A stretch of 18,146 nucleotides of DNA from Candidatus Aciduliprofundum sp. (lineage in GTDB: Archaea > Thermoplasmatota > Thermoplasmata > Thermoplasmatales > Aciduliprofundaceae): assembly GCA_015523135.1 (NCBI GenBank), contig WAKY01000086.1, positions 1 through 18,146 of the forward strand, written 5' to 3'. The position numbers were made by a program, and so were the translations under genes. Shown piece after piece: positions 1 to 7,933 of this stretch (the stretch's first letter is position 1; every line of letters begins with the position of its first letter). The notes under the pieces were generated by a model, which did no database searches, was not told the origin of the DNA, and saw only the letters and a list, made by a program, of their open reading frames with translations.

Positions 1-102
1 CGTGCTGTCAGGGTTGCTCATGGAGTTAGGAAAACTCTCCTCCTTGCTAATAACCTTAATAGGAAAATTGTTTATTTCAGCATATCTTGGATCAGGCCTT
101 AA
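1..102 (+). other. Possible 3' end of an upstream coding sequence (unresolved frame)
   Basis: The first 123 bases have no complete gene. Plus frame 1 is open from base 1 to a TAA at 100-102 and would give a 33-residue C-terminal tail rich in Arg, Val, Leu and Asn. Plus frame 2 is also open, to a TGA at 125-127, and the minus strand frame aligned with plus frame 1 is open throughout. Reading-frame openness therefore does not decide which, if any, is coding. The frame 1 reading is slightly preferred because it ends just before a TATA-like element for the next gene. I do not recognise the product. Confidence 0.25.
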
Positions 103-104
103 TG

Positions 105-115
105 TTTTAATATTA
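105..115 (+). promoter_or_regulatory. Candidate TATA box for the OB-fold operon
   Basis: The AT-only stretch TTTTAATATTA is centred about 26 nt upstream of the ATG at 136, the usual archaeal distance from TATA box to transcription start. This would make the first gene of the operon leaderless or nearly so. A Shine-Dalgarno-like GAGGGT at 126-131 in front of the same ATG offers a second, competing explanation (internal initiation on a longer transcript). Confidence 0.35.
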
Positions 116-135
116 AAAAATGCATGAGGGTCAGA

Positions 136-3100
136 ATGGTGGAAACAGTCAAAATAAAAGCAGCAGTTATTCTGTCTCTATTGGTTCTTGCCATAGGAGT
201 TCCTGCAATATACTATGCCTCTACAGAATCTCACCATATAAATAATCCCCCTGTTGCCATAATAACTGCTCCATCAAAGGGATATACCAATACACCCATA
301 GAATTCTCTGGTGCTAATTCAATGGATGATGGTTTTATCCTGACATACATATGGGATTTTGGGGATGGAACTAAATCTGCTGGGAAAATTGTTTATCATA
401 CATACAAAGAAGAGGGAAATTACACAGTTACATTAGTTGTATATGATAACGAAGGAGCGTACTCTTACGCGAGGAAGAGCATAACCATTGAGAAAAAAGA
501 AATTAAGGAAACTAAGGTATCTGTTAATGATCTTTTGAATAATGTCTCAGCTTACATAGGCAAGGAAGTTATTGTGAATGGAGTATTTGGTTATGGTCGT
601 AATTACAGTTTCTTCCTTGTAAATAATTCTGGGTATAGGGGGATAAGAGTTTATGTTGAGCCAGGGGCTCAGAGACCAGAAACTATACATTATGGAGATC
701 TTTTAGAAGTTCGCGCGAGATTTACAGTTTATAAAAATGAATTGGAGTTGAAAGTTGAGAACAATAACAAAGATTATGTTAAAATAATTGGCTCGGGTGG
801 AAAGAACACTTATGCGAATATAAACCTTCAAAACTGGCAAGAATATAACAACTCTTTTATCCACTTAACGGGAAAGGTAACGAAGGTTTATGCTTCTTAT
901 AAGTATTCAATAGGGCCTTTAACTGTGTATATATCCTTCAATGCCAACCGCACGGGCTCTCCAGCCGTAGGAGATATTTTTGAGGTTAAGGGATTCTTAA
1001 CATATTATCGGTCTTATAAATATAATGTGAGTTATATGGAGATTTATGTGCGCAACTCTTCAGCTGATTTTTCCAAATATATAAGCTCCACATACCAAAA
1101 TGTATCCATGAGCTCTTTACTTAAAGACCCAAATGATTATAATAATTCAGCCGCGCATATTCCATCCGCTTTTGTGACATCTTCCTACGCATCTTGGAGC
1201 TTTGAAGTGAGTGATAATGTTAGCAATAATGCGTCTATGCATGTGTATGTGGAAAAGGGAGGCATGGTAAATGGTATGATATTCAATGGTGCAAAAGTAG
1301 AGTTATGGGGAACTATAACACTATATCATGGGCAGTGGGAGATAAAGGTTAGGAATGCCACAACAGACAAGGTTCTAGTTTTGAGCAAGCCAAAGTATAA
1401 TAGTATATCCGTGGATAAGCTTCTTGTATATCCTCAAGGATATAATGGAAGTAATGTGCATTCTTGGGGTATAATAAGCTGGTTATATCAAAACAAAACT
1501 TCTCATTTTACTCTCTTTGGGCTTTTCTGGAATGGAAGTGAGATAAAAGTTGTTGGATTCAATGGCTCAAATATTGGGGATATTCAGGAGGGTTACTATG
1601 CCGATGTGTATGGAGAATTCACCTCCTATAAGGGAGAGTGGGAAATCAAAATTAGGCCCAATAGCTATGATTATGTAGCAGCACATCCACAGAATTATAG
1701 GGCAGTGAATATAACTTCAATCCTTGCAAATCCCGAAGATTATAACAATACCTTAGTTTATGTACCATACGCTAAGGTTAAAAATGTATTTGCCAACTGG
1801 CTATTCTGGGTCAGCAACAATGTTTCAAATCTGGAGGATTTATCTGTTTATGTTGAGCGTGGCGGGATTATAAATGGTACCCCCTATTTCAATGCCACCG
1901 TGGAGATATGGGGCATGGTAACGCAGTATAACGGCTCTTGGGAGATTAAGATAAGAAACAATACGGATGATAAGGTAATTGTGGTGAGTAATGCAACATA
2001 TAAAGAAGTGGATATGAGCACTCTTTTGAGCTCACCTTCCAAGTACAACAATACTTTGGTTTATGTGCCTGAAGCCACAGTGGTGAGTGTATACAATGCT
2101 TCTTGGTTGTTCTGGATAAGCAACTCCACAAATTCAAGCGAAGATATGAGCGTTTATGTGGAAAAAGGTGCCCATATAGATGCTCAAGTTTATGTTGGGG
2201 CAAAGGTTGAGGTATGGGGAATGGTAACGCAGTACAATGGAAAATGGGAGATAAAGATAAGGGCAAACTCTCAGGATAATGTTAAGCTCATAACTCATAC
2301 TACCAATTACACAATGGTTGATATAACTGAACTATTGGAGAATACAAGTGCTTACAATGGAACCCTTGTGGAGATACCAAACGCAACTGTTGTGAATGTG
2401 TACGCTTCTTGGCTATTCTGGGTTAGCAACTCTACAGAAGATATCAAAGATATTGCAGTTTATGCCGAGAAAGGTGTGAAAGTGCCAACCTTAGGCAAGG
2501 GTGATATTGTTAGAATTTATGGGAATGTTACATATCACAATGGCTCATACGAAATTCTCCTACGGGCAGGTACTCCCGACAGGGTTGTAGTTCTGCACTC
2601 CTCTGCTAGGTATGTGAACTTATCATACTTGCACGAAGTGGATGATAATGGCACACTAATACATCTTGGAGAGCAGGTTATTGTGAATGCAACTGTTATT
2701 TCAGCACCGAATGTATTCTCATTCACATCCAGTAGCGGAAAGCCCTTGCTTAAAATGTATGTGGAGGACTCCACCAGTGGAGTTGTAGTGTTTGGTTATA
2801 ATATAGATTACACAAAGATGAACTTGACAGAAGGAGATGTGGTGCAAGTTAGAGGCACGATAGCGCAGTATAATGGAGAAGCAGAGCTTAAGATATCTTC
2901 TCTAAATTATATAACCTATCTTGGAAAGGGAACGGTGCCAGAACCCATAGTTTTGTCCACTGGTTATTTCTCTAACTGGAGCGCTGCGGAGAAGGTTGAA
3001 GGTATGTTAGTAAAGGTGCATGGAAAAGTTACCAGTGTAAATGAAAATAATGGATACTTCTATCTTGATGACGGAAGTGGTGCTATAGAAATATATGCTA

Positions 3101-3378
3101 AGGCTGCAGGTATAAATATTTCAAATATTTCAACAGGAGAAAATCTAACTGTTATTGGTATAGTTTCTCAGTACGATAAAAGCTCGCCTTATACAAGCTA
3201 TTATGAGATATTACCCAGGTACTCATCTGATATAATGAAAAACAGTACATCTTCAAAAGCTGGGAGTTTATATCAAACAAACAATTTGAAAGAGTGGGAA
3301 AATGGTGAATATTTTGAAGAGGTGTGTGTATGGAGGATAGATACTGTCCTAATTGCGGTAGATATGTGGGCTCATTAG
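136..3378 (+). CDS. Large surface protein: N-terminal membrane segment, PKD domain, about nine OB-fold-like repeats
   Basis: The protein has 1080 residues from the ATG at 136, chosen because GAGGGT lies 4 nt upstream; an in-frame ATG at 124 has no such signal. Residues about 8-28 form a signal peptide or anchor. A PKD domain follows at about 39-119, with the hallmark WDFGDG at 73-78. From about residue 128 to the end there are roughly nine units of 95-105 residues. Each runs from a (V/I)xxxxLL...Y(N/I)G start through a central VYVEKG-like strand to a G.(V/F)T.Y.G.WEIK.R close, consistent with OB-fold (tOB/COG4085-like) domains. By eye there are about 45 N-x-S/T sequons, which fits a glycosylated exterior protein. 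It is the first gene of a five-gene operon, and its last 49 nt overlap the next gene. PKD domains usually mediate extracellular protein or carbohydrate contacts; the ligand of the OB array is unknown. Confidence 0.85.
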   Translation: MVETVKIKAAVILSLLVLAIGVPAIYYASTESHHINNPPVAIITAPSKGYTNTPIEFSGANSMDDGFILTYIWDFGDGTKSAGKIVYHTYKEEGNYTVTLVVYDNEGAYSYARKSITIEKKEIKETKVSVNDLLNNVSAYIGKEVIVNGVFGYGRNYSFFLVNNSGYRGIRVYVEPGAQRPETIHYGDLLEVRARFTVYKNELELKVENNNKDYVKIIGSGGKNTYANINLQNWQEYNNSFIHLTGKVTKVYASYKYSIGPLTVYISFNANRTGSPAVGDIFEVKGFLTYYRSYKYNVSYMEIYVRNSSADFSKYISSTYQNVSMSSLLKDPNDYNNSAAHIPSAFVTSSYASWSFEVSDNVSNNASMHVYVEKGGMVNGMIFNGAKVELWGTITLYHGQWEIKVRNATTDKVLVLSKPKYNSISVDKLLVYPQGYNGSNVHSWGIISWLYQNKTSHFTLFGLFWNGSEIKVVGFNGSNIGDIQEGYYADVYGEFTSYKGEWEIKIRPNSYDYVAAHPQNYRAVNITSILANPEDYNNTLVYVPYAKVKNVFANWLFWVSNNVSNLEDLSVYVERGGIINGTPYFNATVEIWGMVTQYNGSWEIKIRNNTDDKVIVVSNATYKEVDMSTLLSSPSKYNNTLVYVPEATVVSVYNASWLFWISNSTNSSEDMSVYVEKGAHIDAQVYVGAKVEVWGMVTQYNGKWEIKIRANSQDNVKLITHTTNYTMVDITELLENTSAYNGTLVEIPNATVVNVYASWLFWVSNSTEDIKDIAVYAEKGVKVPTLGKGDIVRIYGNVTYHNGSYEILLRAGTPDRVVVLHSSARYVNLSYLHEVDDNGTLIHLGEQVIVNATVISAPNVFSFTSSSGKPLLKMYVEDSTSGVVVFGYNIDYTKMNLTEGDVVQVRGTIAQYNGEAELKISSLNYITYLGKGTVPEPIVLSTGYFSNWSAAEKVEGMLVKVHGKVTSVNENNGYFYLDDGSGAIEIYAKAAGINISNISTGENLTVIGIVSQYDKSSPYTSYYEILPRYSSDIMKNSTSSKAGSLYQTNNLKEWENGEYFEEVCVWRIDTVLIAVDMWAH
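517..3240 (+). repeat. Tandem OB-fold-like repeat array inside the large surface protein gene
   Basis: Unit starts that can be placed by eye are 517, about 817, 1102, 1405, 1705, 2008, 2317 and 2614, with a last divergent unit from about 2940. Spacing is about 300 bp (99-103 codons). The units starting at 1705, 2008 and 2317 are most alike at DNA level: for example the segments from 1918 and from 2224 match at about 34 of 41 positions. The outer units are recognisable mainly at protein level. Confidence 0.8.
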
Positions 3379-4136
3379 AAGTTTGTCCATACTGCGGTAC
3401 CAAGATACCCAAGCATACTGGGTATTACTACGCAAAATATGGTGCCTTGACATTTGCCTTAATAGGTATAGTTCTTCTTTTAATATTTGCCCAAAATGTA
3501 CCAATCCAATATGTGCACATTAAAGATATTACTCAAACTTACAATTATGGAACTGTGGAGATAAGGGGCATAGTCTCTTCCGCTCCATCCTTAATAGTTT
3601 ACCAGGAAGGCTCTTCTACGTTATACATAGATGTGGATGATGGAACTGGGATAATGAGCATACATGTTTACAGTCCAACTGTGGAAAAATTAGCCAAAGC
3701 GAATAAACTTCCGGGGTATGGAGATTATGTGGACATCATAGGGGAAGTTTACATAAGGGGAAGTAATATTTACATGATTGTCAACTCGCCAGATGAAGTT
3801 ACTGTAATAAAACCTAAACCAGTATATATGAGTATAGAGGATATTAATAGCATAGAGTATCCGTATGCAGAGTACGTTAGAGTTGAATTGAATGCAACAG
3901 TTCTCAAAGTTTATGAAACATCAGCAGGGAGTTATGTTTTAAATATAACTGATCACACTGGTTATATGGATATGTATCTACCGTATTCTTTGGTGCATTT
4001 TAGTAACATGGATATTAAATCCTTGGAGGGCAAGAGAATAAATGTTGTTGGCTCTATAGAATGGTACGGCAGCTTTATGAGTGGCTCTTGGGAGATCATC
4101 CCGAGCAATATTAATGATATAAGGGTGATAGGATGA
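3330..4136 (+). CDS. Zinc ribbon, membrane span, two OB-fold-like domains
   Basis: The product has 268 residues from the ATG at 3330, supported by GAGGTG at 3319-3324 with 5-nt spacing. The slightly earlier in-frame GTG at 3324 lies inside that motif and is less likely. Residues 6-22 hold two CPxC knuckles (C6, C9, C19, C22) forming a short zinc ribbon. A single membrane span follows at about 39-57, preceded by Lys/His residues, so the ribbon should be cytoplasmic. Two OB-fold-like domains occupy about 62-165 and 168-268, resembling the repeats of the upstream protein. The only sequons lie after the membrane span, which agrees with an external C-terminus. The gene overlaps the upstream gene by 49 nt and the next by ATGA. 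The role is unknown; a partner of the large OB-array protein is inferred from the operon. Confidence 0.8.
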   Translation: MEDRYCPNCGRYVGSLEVCPYCGTKIPKHTGYYYAKYGALTFALIGIVLLLIFAQNVPIQYVHIKDITQTYNYGTVEIRGIVSSAPSLIVYQEGSSTLYIDVDDGTGIMSIHVYSPTVEKLAKANKLPGYGDYVDIIGEVYIRGSNIYMIVNSPDEVTVIKPKPVYMSIEDINSIEYPYAEYVRVELNATVLKVYETSAGSYVLNITDHTGYMDMYLPYSLVHFSNMDIKSLEGKRINVVGSIEWYGSFMSGSWEIIPSNINDIRVIG

Positions 4137-5464
4137 AGTGTCCTAGTTGTGGAAGGGAGATTCCCGACGATTCCGAAATATGCCCTTACTGTACTGCAAG
4201 TATAAAACATAGGGTAAAAATTCGTACAATTTATGTTATAGCTATCTCCTTGGTCATTCTTGTGGCCTCATATGGAGTCCTAGCATATTATGGAGGAGAG
4301 GTACCAATAACAAAAATAAAGGATTTAGGCCTTACTGATAATTACAATTTCATTCGTCTCCATGGCAAAGTGGATGGATATCCTTGGGTCTACGAGAACG
4401 ATTATCAAGTTACCTCATTTAGATTCAAATTAAATGATGGTACAGGATCTGTAACCATAAAGGTTTATGGTGATGTTATAAAAAGAATGGTTGAAGAGCA
4501 TAAAATTCCAGCTATGGGGGATACTGTGGATATCAAAGGTACCTATATGTACAGCTCAAATTCTTTGATTTTGAATAACATAGATTATATCGAGATAGAA
4601 AAACCAGAGCATAAAGGTGTTAAAATAGATGATATTTTCAATGCAGCACCTTGGGAATACAAGAATGGGGATAAGGTATTTGTAAATGGCAATATCACAA
4701 GTGTGAGAGAATTCAGCTTTGGATTCATATGTACAATAGATGAGAAGTTTGATGTTCTTATTCCCCGTGCATATTATTCTTTGCATATTTTGAATATAAG
4801 TGAAATGGGTTCAGCTTATCTTCAATTTTATGGTGCTCTGGAGTTCTATCAGCCCGTCGCCCCTTCTGACACATACAAGGTCGTTAACCTTCCAGATTTA
4901 CTTTCAAATACTGAGAATTACAATGGAAGTTATGTTAGAATAACTTGGGCAAAAGTTACGGATAGAAATATTCTTAATAACACAATAACTGTTTATTCAA
5001 ATGGCTCTTATATTCCAGTTTATGTTAGAAACGGGGTAAAGTATTATGCGCCTGGAGATTATGTTGAGATTCAAGGAAGATTTATAAATTACAAAGGCAA
5101 TTGGGAAATTTCAGTATCACACACTAATGATTTTGTTACAGAACCAAGATGGGAGCTAATAGAAGACCCAACCTACAAAGTTTTGGATAAAAAAGAATAT
5201 GTGCCTAATGGCCCAATGAAGGAATTCTCTCTAGTTGAGATAAAAGGCACCATTGTGGACTATCGTATTTTCTCTTACTCTGTCAGTTTAACTATTTGGG
5301 CTAATAATCAAAGCTACATGGTTTATGTTGAAAATAAGGCGATGGTGAAAAATATGGATTATGGAAATTCTGTAGTTATTAAAGGAATTGTTACATTATA
5401 CAACGGTCAGCCTGAGATAAAGGTTAGGCCCTTTACCAATGATGTTGTGGAGGTGGAAGTATGA
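4133..5464 (+). CDS. Zinc ribbon, membrane span, four OB-fold-like domains
   Basis: This 443-residue protein starts at an ATG in an ATGA overlap with the upstream stop, with GGTGAT just ahead. Cysteines 3, 6, 17 and 20 form a CPxC...CPxC zinc ribbon. A strongly basic stretch (about 25-31) precedes a membrane span at about 32-52, placing the ribbon in the cytoplasm. The remaining residues make about four OB-fold-like units: roughly 58-160, 163-248, 250-342 and 348-443. The third and fourth have the same Y.G.WEI or Y.GQPEIKVR closing strand seen in the first gene of the operon. Six sequons lie only after the span. It looks like a paralogue of its upstream neighbour with doubled external domains. 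Function unknown; I see no enzymatic motif. Confidence 0.8.
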   Translation: MKCPSCGREIPDDSEICPYCTASIKHRVKIRTIYVIAISLVILVASYGVLAYYGGEVPITKIKDLGLTDNYNFIRLHGKVDGYPWVYENDYQVTSFRFKLNDGTGSVTIKVYGDVIKRMVEEHKIPAMGDTVDIKGTYMYSSNSLILNNIDYIEIEKPEHKGVKIDDIFNAAPWEYKNGDKVFVNGNITSVREFSFGFICTIDEKFDVLIPRAYYSLHILNISEMGSAYLQFYGALEFYQPVAPSDTYKVVNLPDLLSNTENYNGSYVRITWAKVTDRNILNNTITVYSNGSYIPVYVRNGVKYYAPGDYVEIQGRFINYKGNWEISVSHTNDFVTEPRWELIEDPTYKVLDKKEYVPNGPMKEFSLVEIKGTIVDYRIFSYSVSLTIWANNQSYMVYVENKAMVKNMDYGNSVVIKGIVTLYNGQPEIKVRPFTNDVVEVEV

Positions 5465-6783
5465 CAATAGGTTATCTTCTTATGGCTATAGCTTTTGTTT
5501 TAATAGGCTCTTTAATAGGTTCAGCTCTTTCAATGCTTCCTGGATTGCATGTCTACAATGTGATTGGCTTCTTTCTTCTTTTCTATTTTACAGCATCTTT
5601 TGTCCTTGACCCCATGTTTATGGTTCTTATGCTAATAGGTATGCTGGTGAGCTATGCATTCGTATTTACCATACCTTCTATATACTTCAGTGCTCCAGAT
5701 GATTCAACAATGTTTGTGCTTATGCCCTCTTTGAGGTATTTAAAAGAAGGACGCGGTCACGAGGCTGTTGTACTTATAGCCACTGGTGCATTAACAGGAC
5801 TGTTTGCAATAGTTCTATTTGTACCTCTTTTTATGGGACCATTATCTATTGTTTGGGATATAGTATCTACGCACCTTCACTGGATAATTGGAGCAGTTAT
5901 AGCTTATATGCTTCTCTCTGAATTTCCAAAGGATTTTGGAAGACACAAGAACCCCCTCCACGGCTTAAAGGAAGGATGGAAGACGATAATGGCAGGATAT
6001 CTTACCTTCTTCCTATCCTCGATTTTGGGGTTAATCACATTTAATAAAACTATTGTTCCAGCGAACCATGCATTTCAGAGTCTTATGGCCCCATTAATAG
6101 GCCTATTTGCCACCTCTTCCATCATACTAAATTTGATTTCAAAATATGAGATTCCAGAGCAGAATATACCAAAGAGCATTGATTCCACACCTCAAGAAAT
6201 TCTCCATGGTGCAGTTGCGGGTTCTTCAGGAGGTTTATTTGCAGCATTTCTCCCAGCAGTTACTGCTGGCGTAGGTGGTTATATGGCTTCTCACGCATTT
6301 GCACAAAAGGGAGATAAAAGCTTCTTAGTCTCTATGGGCGCCTCTCGTGTAGTTTACTATGTTGGTGCCATAGCACTGTTCTTTCTTCCCGTGCTACATT
6401 TGCGCCGTGGTGCTTTGGCTATGGGAATAAATTTATTCTTTACTCCTGAGAGCGTACAGCAATTCTATCTTGTGGATATGGGTATAGCTATAGCAGGAAT
6501 ATTTGCGTTTTTTGTTGTTATTTATGCTTCTAAGTTTTTGGCTAAGAGAATATACAAGATAAATCCAAAGGCTCTAAATTTAATAGTTCTTGGCATAGTG
6601 GTTGCTCTTGTTTATTTTATGACCTCTTGGCAGGGATTGATAATAATGTCTGTAGCAACAGCTATTGGCTTAATACCAGTGCTGTTTAACTCTCGCCGCT
6701 CCCATTGTCTTGCAGTTATACTTGTGCCAATATGGTTGAATATGAGTGGAATAGCCCTTGGAGGCTTCTTTGGGTTATGGTGA
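5461..6783 (+). CDS. TctA/DUF112-type polytopic membrane protein (permease-like)
   Basis: The protein has 440 residues and about ten or eleven hydrophobic spans. It starts in an ATGA overlap with the upstream stop, with a near-perfect GGAGGTG at 5449-5455. Near the N-terminus is LPGLHVYN (residues 26-33), matching the (I/L)PGxHxN signature I associate with archaeal TctA-family proteins (COG1784). A second Gly-rich motif, GLFAAFLPAVTAGVGG, lies in the middle, followed by MGASRVVYYVGA, consistent with the two-repeat architecture of the TctA fold. Bacterial TctA is the large membrane subunit of tripartite tricarboxylate transporters, but no TctB or TctC homologue is visible here, so a tricarboxylate substrate should not be assumed. 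The neighbouring external OB-fold proteins may take the place of a binding subunit; that is inference. Confidence 0.7.
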   Translation: MTIGYLLMAIAFVLIGSLIGSALSMLPGLHVYNVIGFFLLFYFTASFVLDPMFMVLMLIGMLVSYAFVFTIPSIYFSAPDDSTMFVLMPSLRYLKEGRGHEAVVLIATGALTGLFAIVLFVPLFMGPLSIVWDIVSTHLHWIIGAVIAYMLLSEFPKDFGRHKNPLHGLKEGWKTIMAGYLTFFLSSILGLITFNKTIVPANHAFQSLMAPLIGLFATSSIILNLISKYEIPEQNIPKSIDSTPQEILHGAVAGSSGGLFAAFLPAVTAGVGGYMASHAFAQKGDKSFLVSMGASRVVYYVGAIALFFLPVLHLRRGALAMGINLFFTPESVQQFYLVDMGIAIAGIFAFFVVIYASKFLAKRIYKINPKALNLIVLGIVVALVYFMTSWQGLIIMSVATAIGLIPVLFNSRRSHCLAVILVPIWLNMSGIALGGFFGLW

Positions 6784-6789
6784 TGAAAA

Positions 6790-7923
6790 ATGAAGGGATT
6801 TGCTCATTTCCTAGCAGGACTTACAACGGCAACCTTCGTGGTAGTCATAGCAAATATGTACTATGGAAACAATATAATTGCCAATGAGATAGTTGTTCAT
6901 AAAGCTTTGATAATAATTCTGGGGGGCATATTTGGTATTCTTCCAGACACAATAGATTTTAGATTTGCTAAGTATTTGCAGAAGCATGACTATGAAGTTG
7001 ATATGGACGAATGGAATTTAAATCCTCAGCTCGTAGCCACAACTCTTGCAAAAGCCATAGATCAAGCAAACGAGGAAAATAGGGAAGTTAATGTTATGCT
7101 TCATACAATAAAAATTTCCTCTGATCAATGGCGTCAGTATAGTGTTCAGTTTGACACTAAGAACAAGAAGGTTATATGTGAAATAGGTCCTATAATATCG
7201 GGCTTTGAAAAAAGACCTTATATTACATCTTATCTTCCTCCTGAGAAAGCTCACGCTGAGGCTAGTTTTAAGGCAGATTTGGAGTATAACTATGATGCAG
7301 TAACCCATGTAGACATCCTTTCTGGTCCAGATTTTTCATTCTTCCCAGAGGGAAATAACAAAGTGCGTGCAGATTTCATTCCTTGGCACCGTAGATGGGG
7401 CCACAGTGTCACCATGGGCATTATGTTTGCTCCAATTGGGTTTATGCTATTCGGATTTACCCCTCTTGGTTGGACTGCATTCTGGATTATAATGCTTGGA
7501 TATTGGTCTCATATATTAACAGACCATTTTGGACTTATGGGAAGTAATATGTTTCCACCATTCACTACTAAGCGTGTTCCTGGATTTAAGGTTACAAGAA
7601 GTATGAGTACATTGGCTAATGTTTACACAAATTATTTGGATATTTTGCTTATAACATTTAATGTAAATGCTTTAAATTATGCTCTCTCTGGCAAGGATTA
7701 TCTCTCAATGCAATGGCTCTCATATTTCGGTGAGAACATTAGCTATGTGGAGTGGTACCTTATCGGGATAATGAATTATATTGTTTACTACATAATCCCA
7801 CCGATTCTGGCTTCATATCTCATTGTAGCTTGGATTAGGAAACGTAAAGGAGTAAAGGAATTGTCAGAAAAGGAGGCAAGAACTGCGGAACAGCTTGAAG
7901 AGCTAGGCGGAGCAAACGTGTAA
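6790..7923 (+). CDS. YdjM-type membrane-bound metal-dependent hydrolase with a long insertion
   Basis: This 377-residue protein starts at an ATG with GGTGAT at 6779-6784, 6 nt after the previous stop. Family landmarks of the YdjM/DUF457 (PF04307) membrane hydrolases are visible in order: H6 in the first span, PDTID at 52-56, HRRWGHS at 200-206 and SHILTDH at 240-246. These His and Asp residues are the presumed metal ligands. Between the second and third landmarks there is a hydrophilic stretch of about 140 residues where E. coli YdjM, as I recall it, has only a few dozen; it contains no obvious span. Two or more C-terminal membrane spans follow, then a charged cytoplasmic tail. It is the last gene of the operon, and its stop faces the lipid operon with only 10 bp between. 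The substrate is unknown. Confidence 0.75.
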   Translation: MKGFAHFLAGLTTATFVVVIANMYYGNNIIANEIVVHKALIIILGGIFGILPDTIDFRFAKYLQKHDYEVDMDEWNLNPQLVATTLAKAIDQANEENREVNVMLHTIKISSDQWRQYSVQFDTKNKKVICEIGPIISGFEKRPYITSYLPPEKAHAEASFKADLEYNYDAVTHVDILSGPDFSFFPEGNNKVRADFIPWHRRWGHSVTMGIMFAPIGFMLFGFTPLGWTAFWIIMLGYWSHILTDHFGLMGSNMFPPFTTKRVPGFKVTRSMSTLANVYTNYLDILLITFNVNALNYALSGKDYLSMQWLSYFGENISYVEWYLIGIMNYIVYYIIPPILASYLIVAWIRKRKGVKELSEKEARTAEQLEELGGANV

Positions 7924-7933
7924 AAAGAAAAAA
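7922..7933 (-). terminator. Oligo-T termination tract after the lipid operon
   Basis: Immediately after the TAA stop of the reductase gene, the minus strand reads TTTTTTCTTTTT. Archaeal RNA polymerase terminates at T-rich tracts without needing a hairpin, so this is a plausible end of the lipid-operon transcript. Confidence 0.5.

Noticed and set aside
1..123. Three overlapping open frames at the left edge, including a minus-strand frame with an ATG at 21
   Set aside because: The stretch is too short to judge coding potential, frames on both strands are open, and no product is recognisable; only a low-confidence possible 3' end was recorded.
3240..3378. Possible programmed frameshift fusing the large OB protein to the following zinc-ribbon protein
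   Set aside because: The second gene has its own Shine-Dalgarno and ATG, a cytoplasmic zinc ribbon would be misplaced after an external array, and no clear slippery site with a downstream structure is visible.
4133..4200. Zinc-ribbon N-termini as possible rubredoxin or ferredoxin-like redox domains
   Set aside because: Spacing is CxxC-x(9-10)-CxxC, typical of short structural zinc ribbons, without the rubredoxin core residues.
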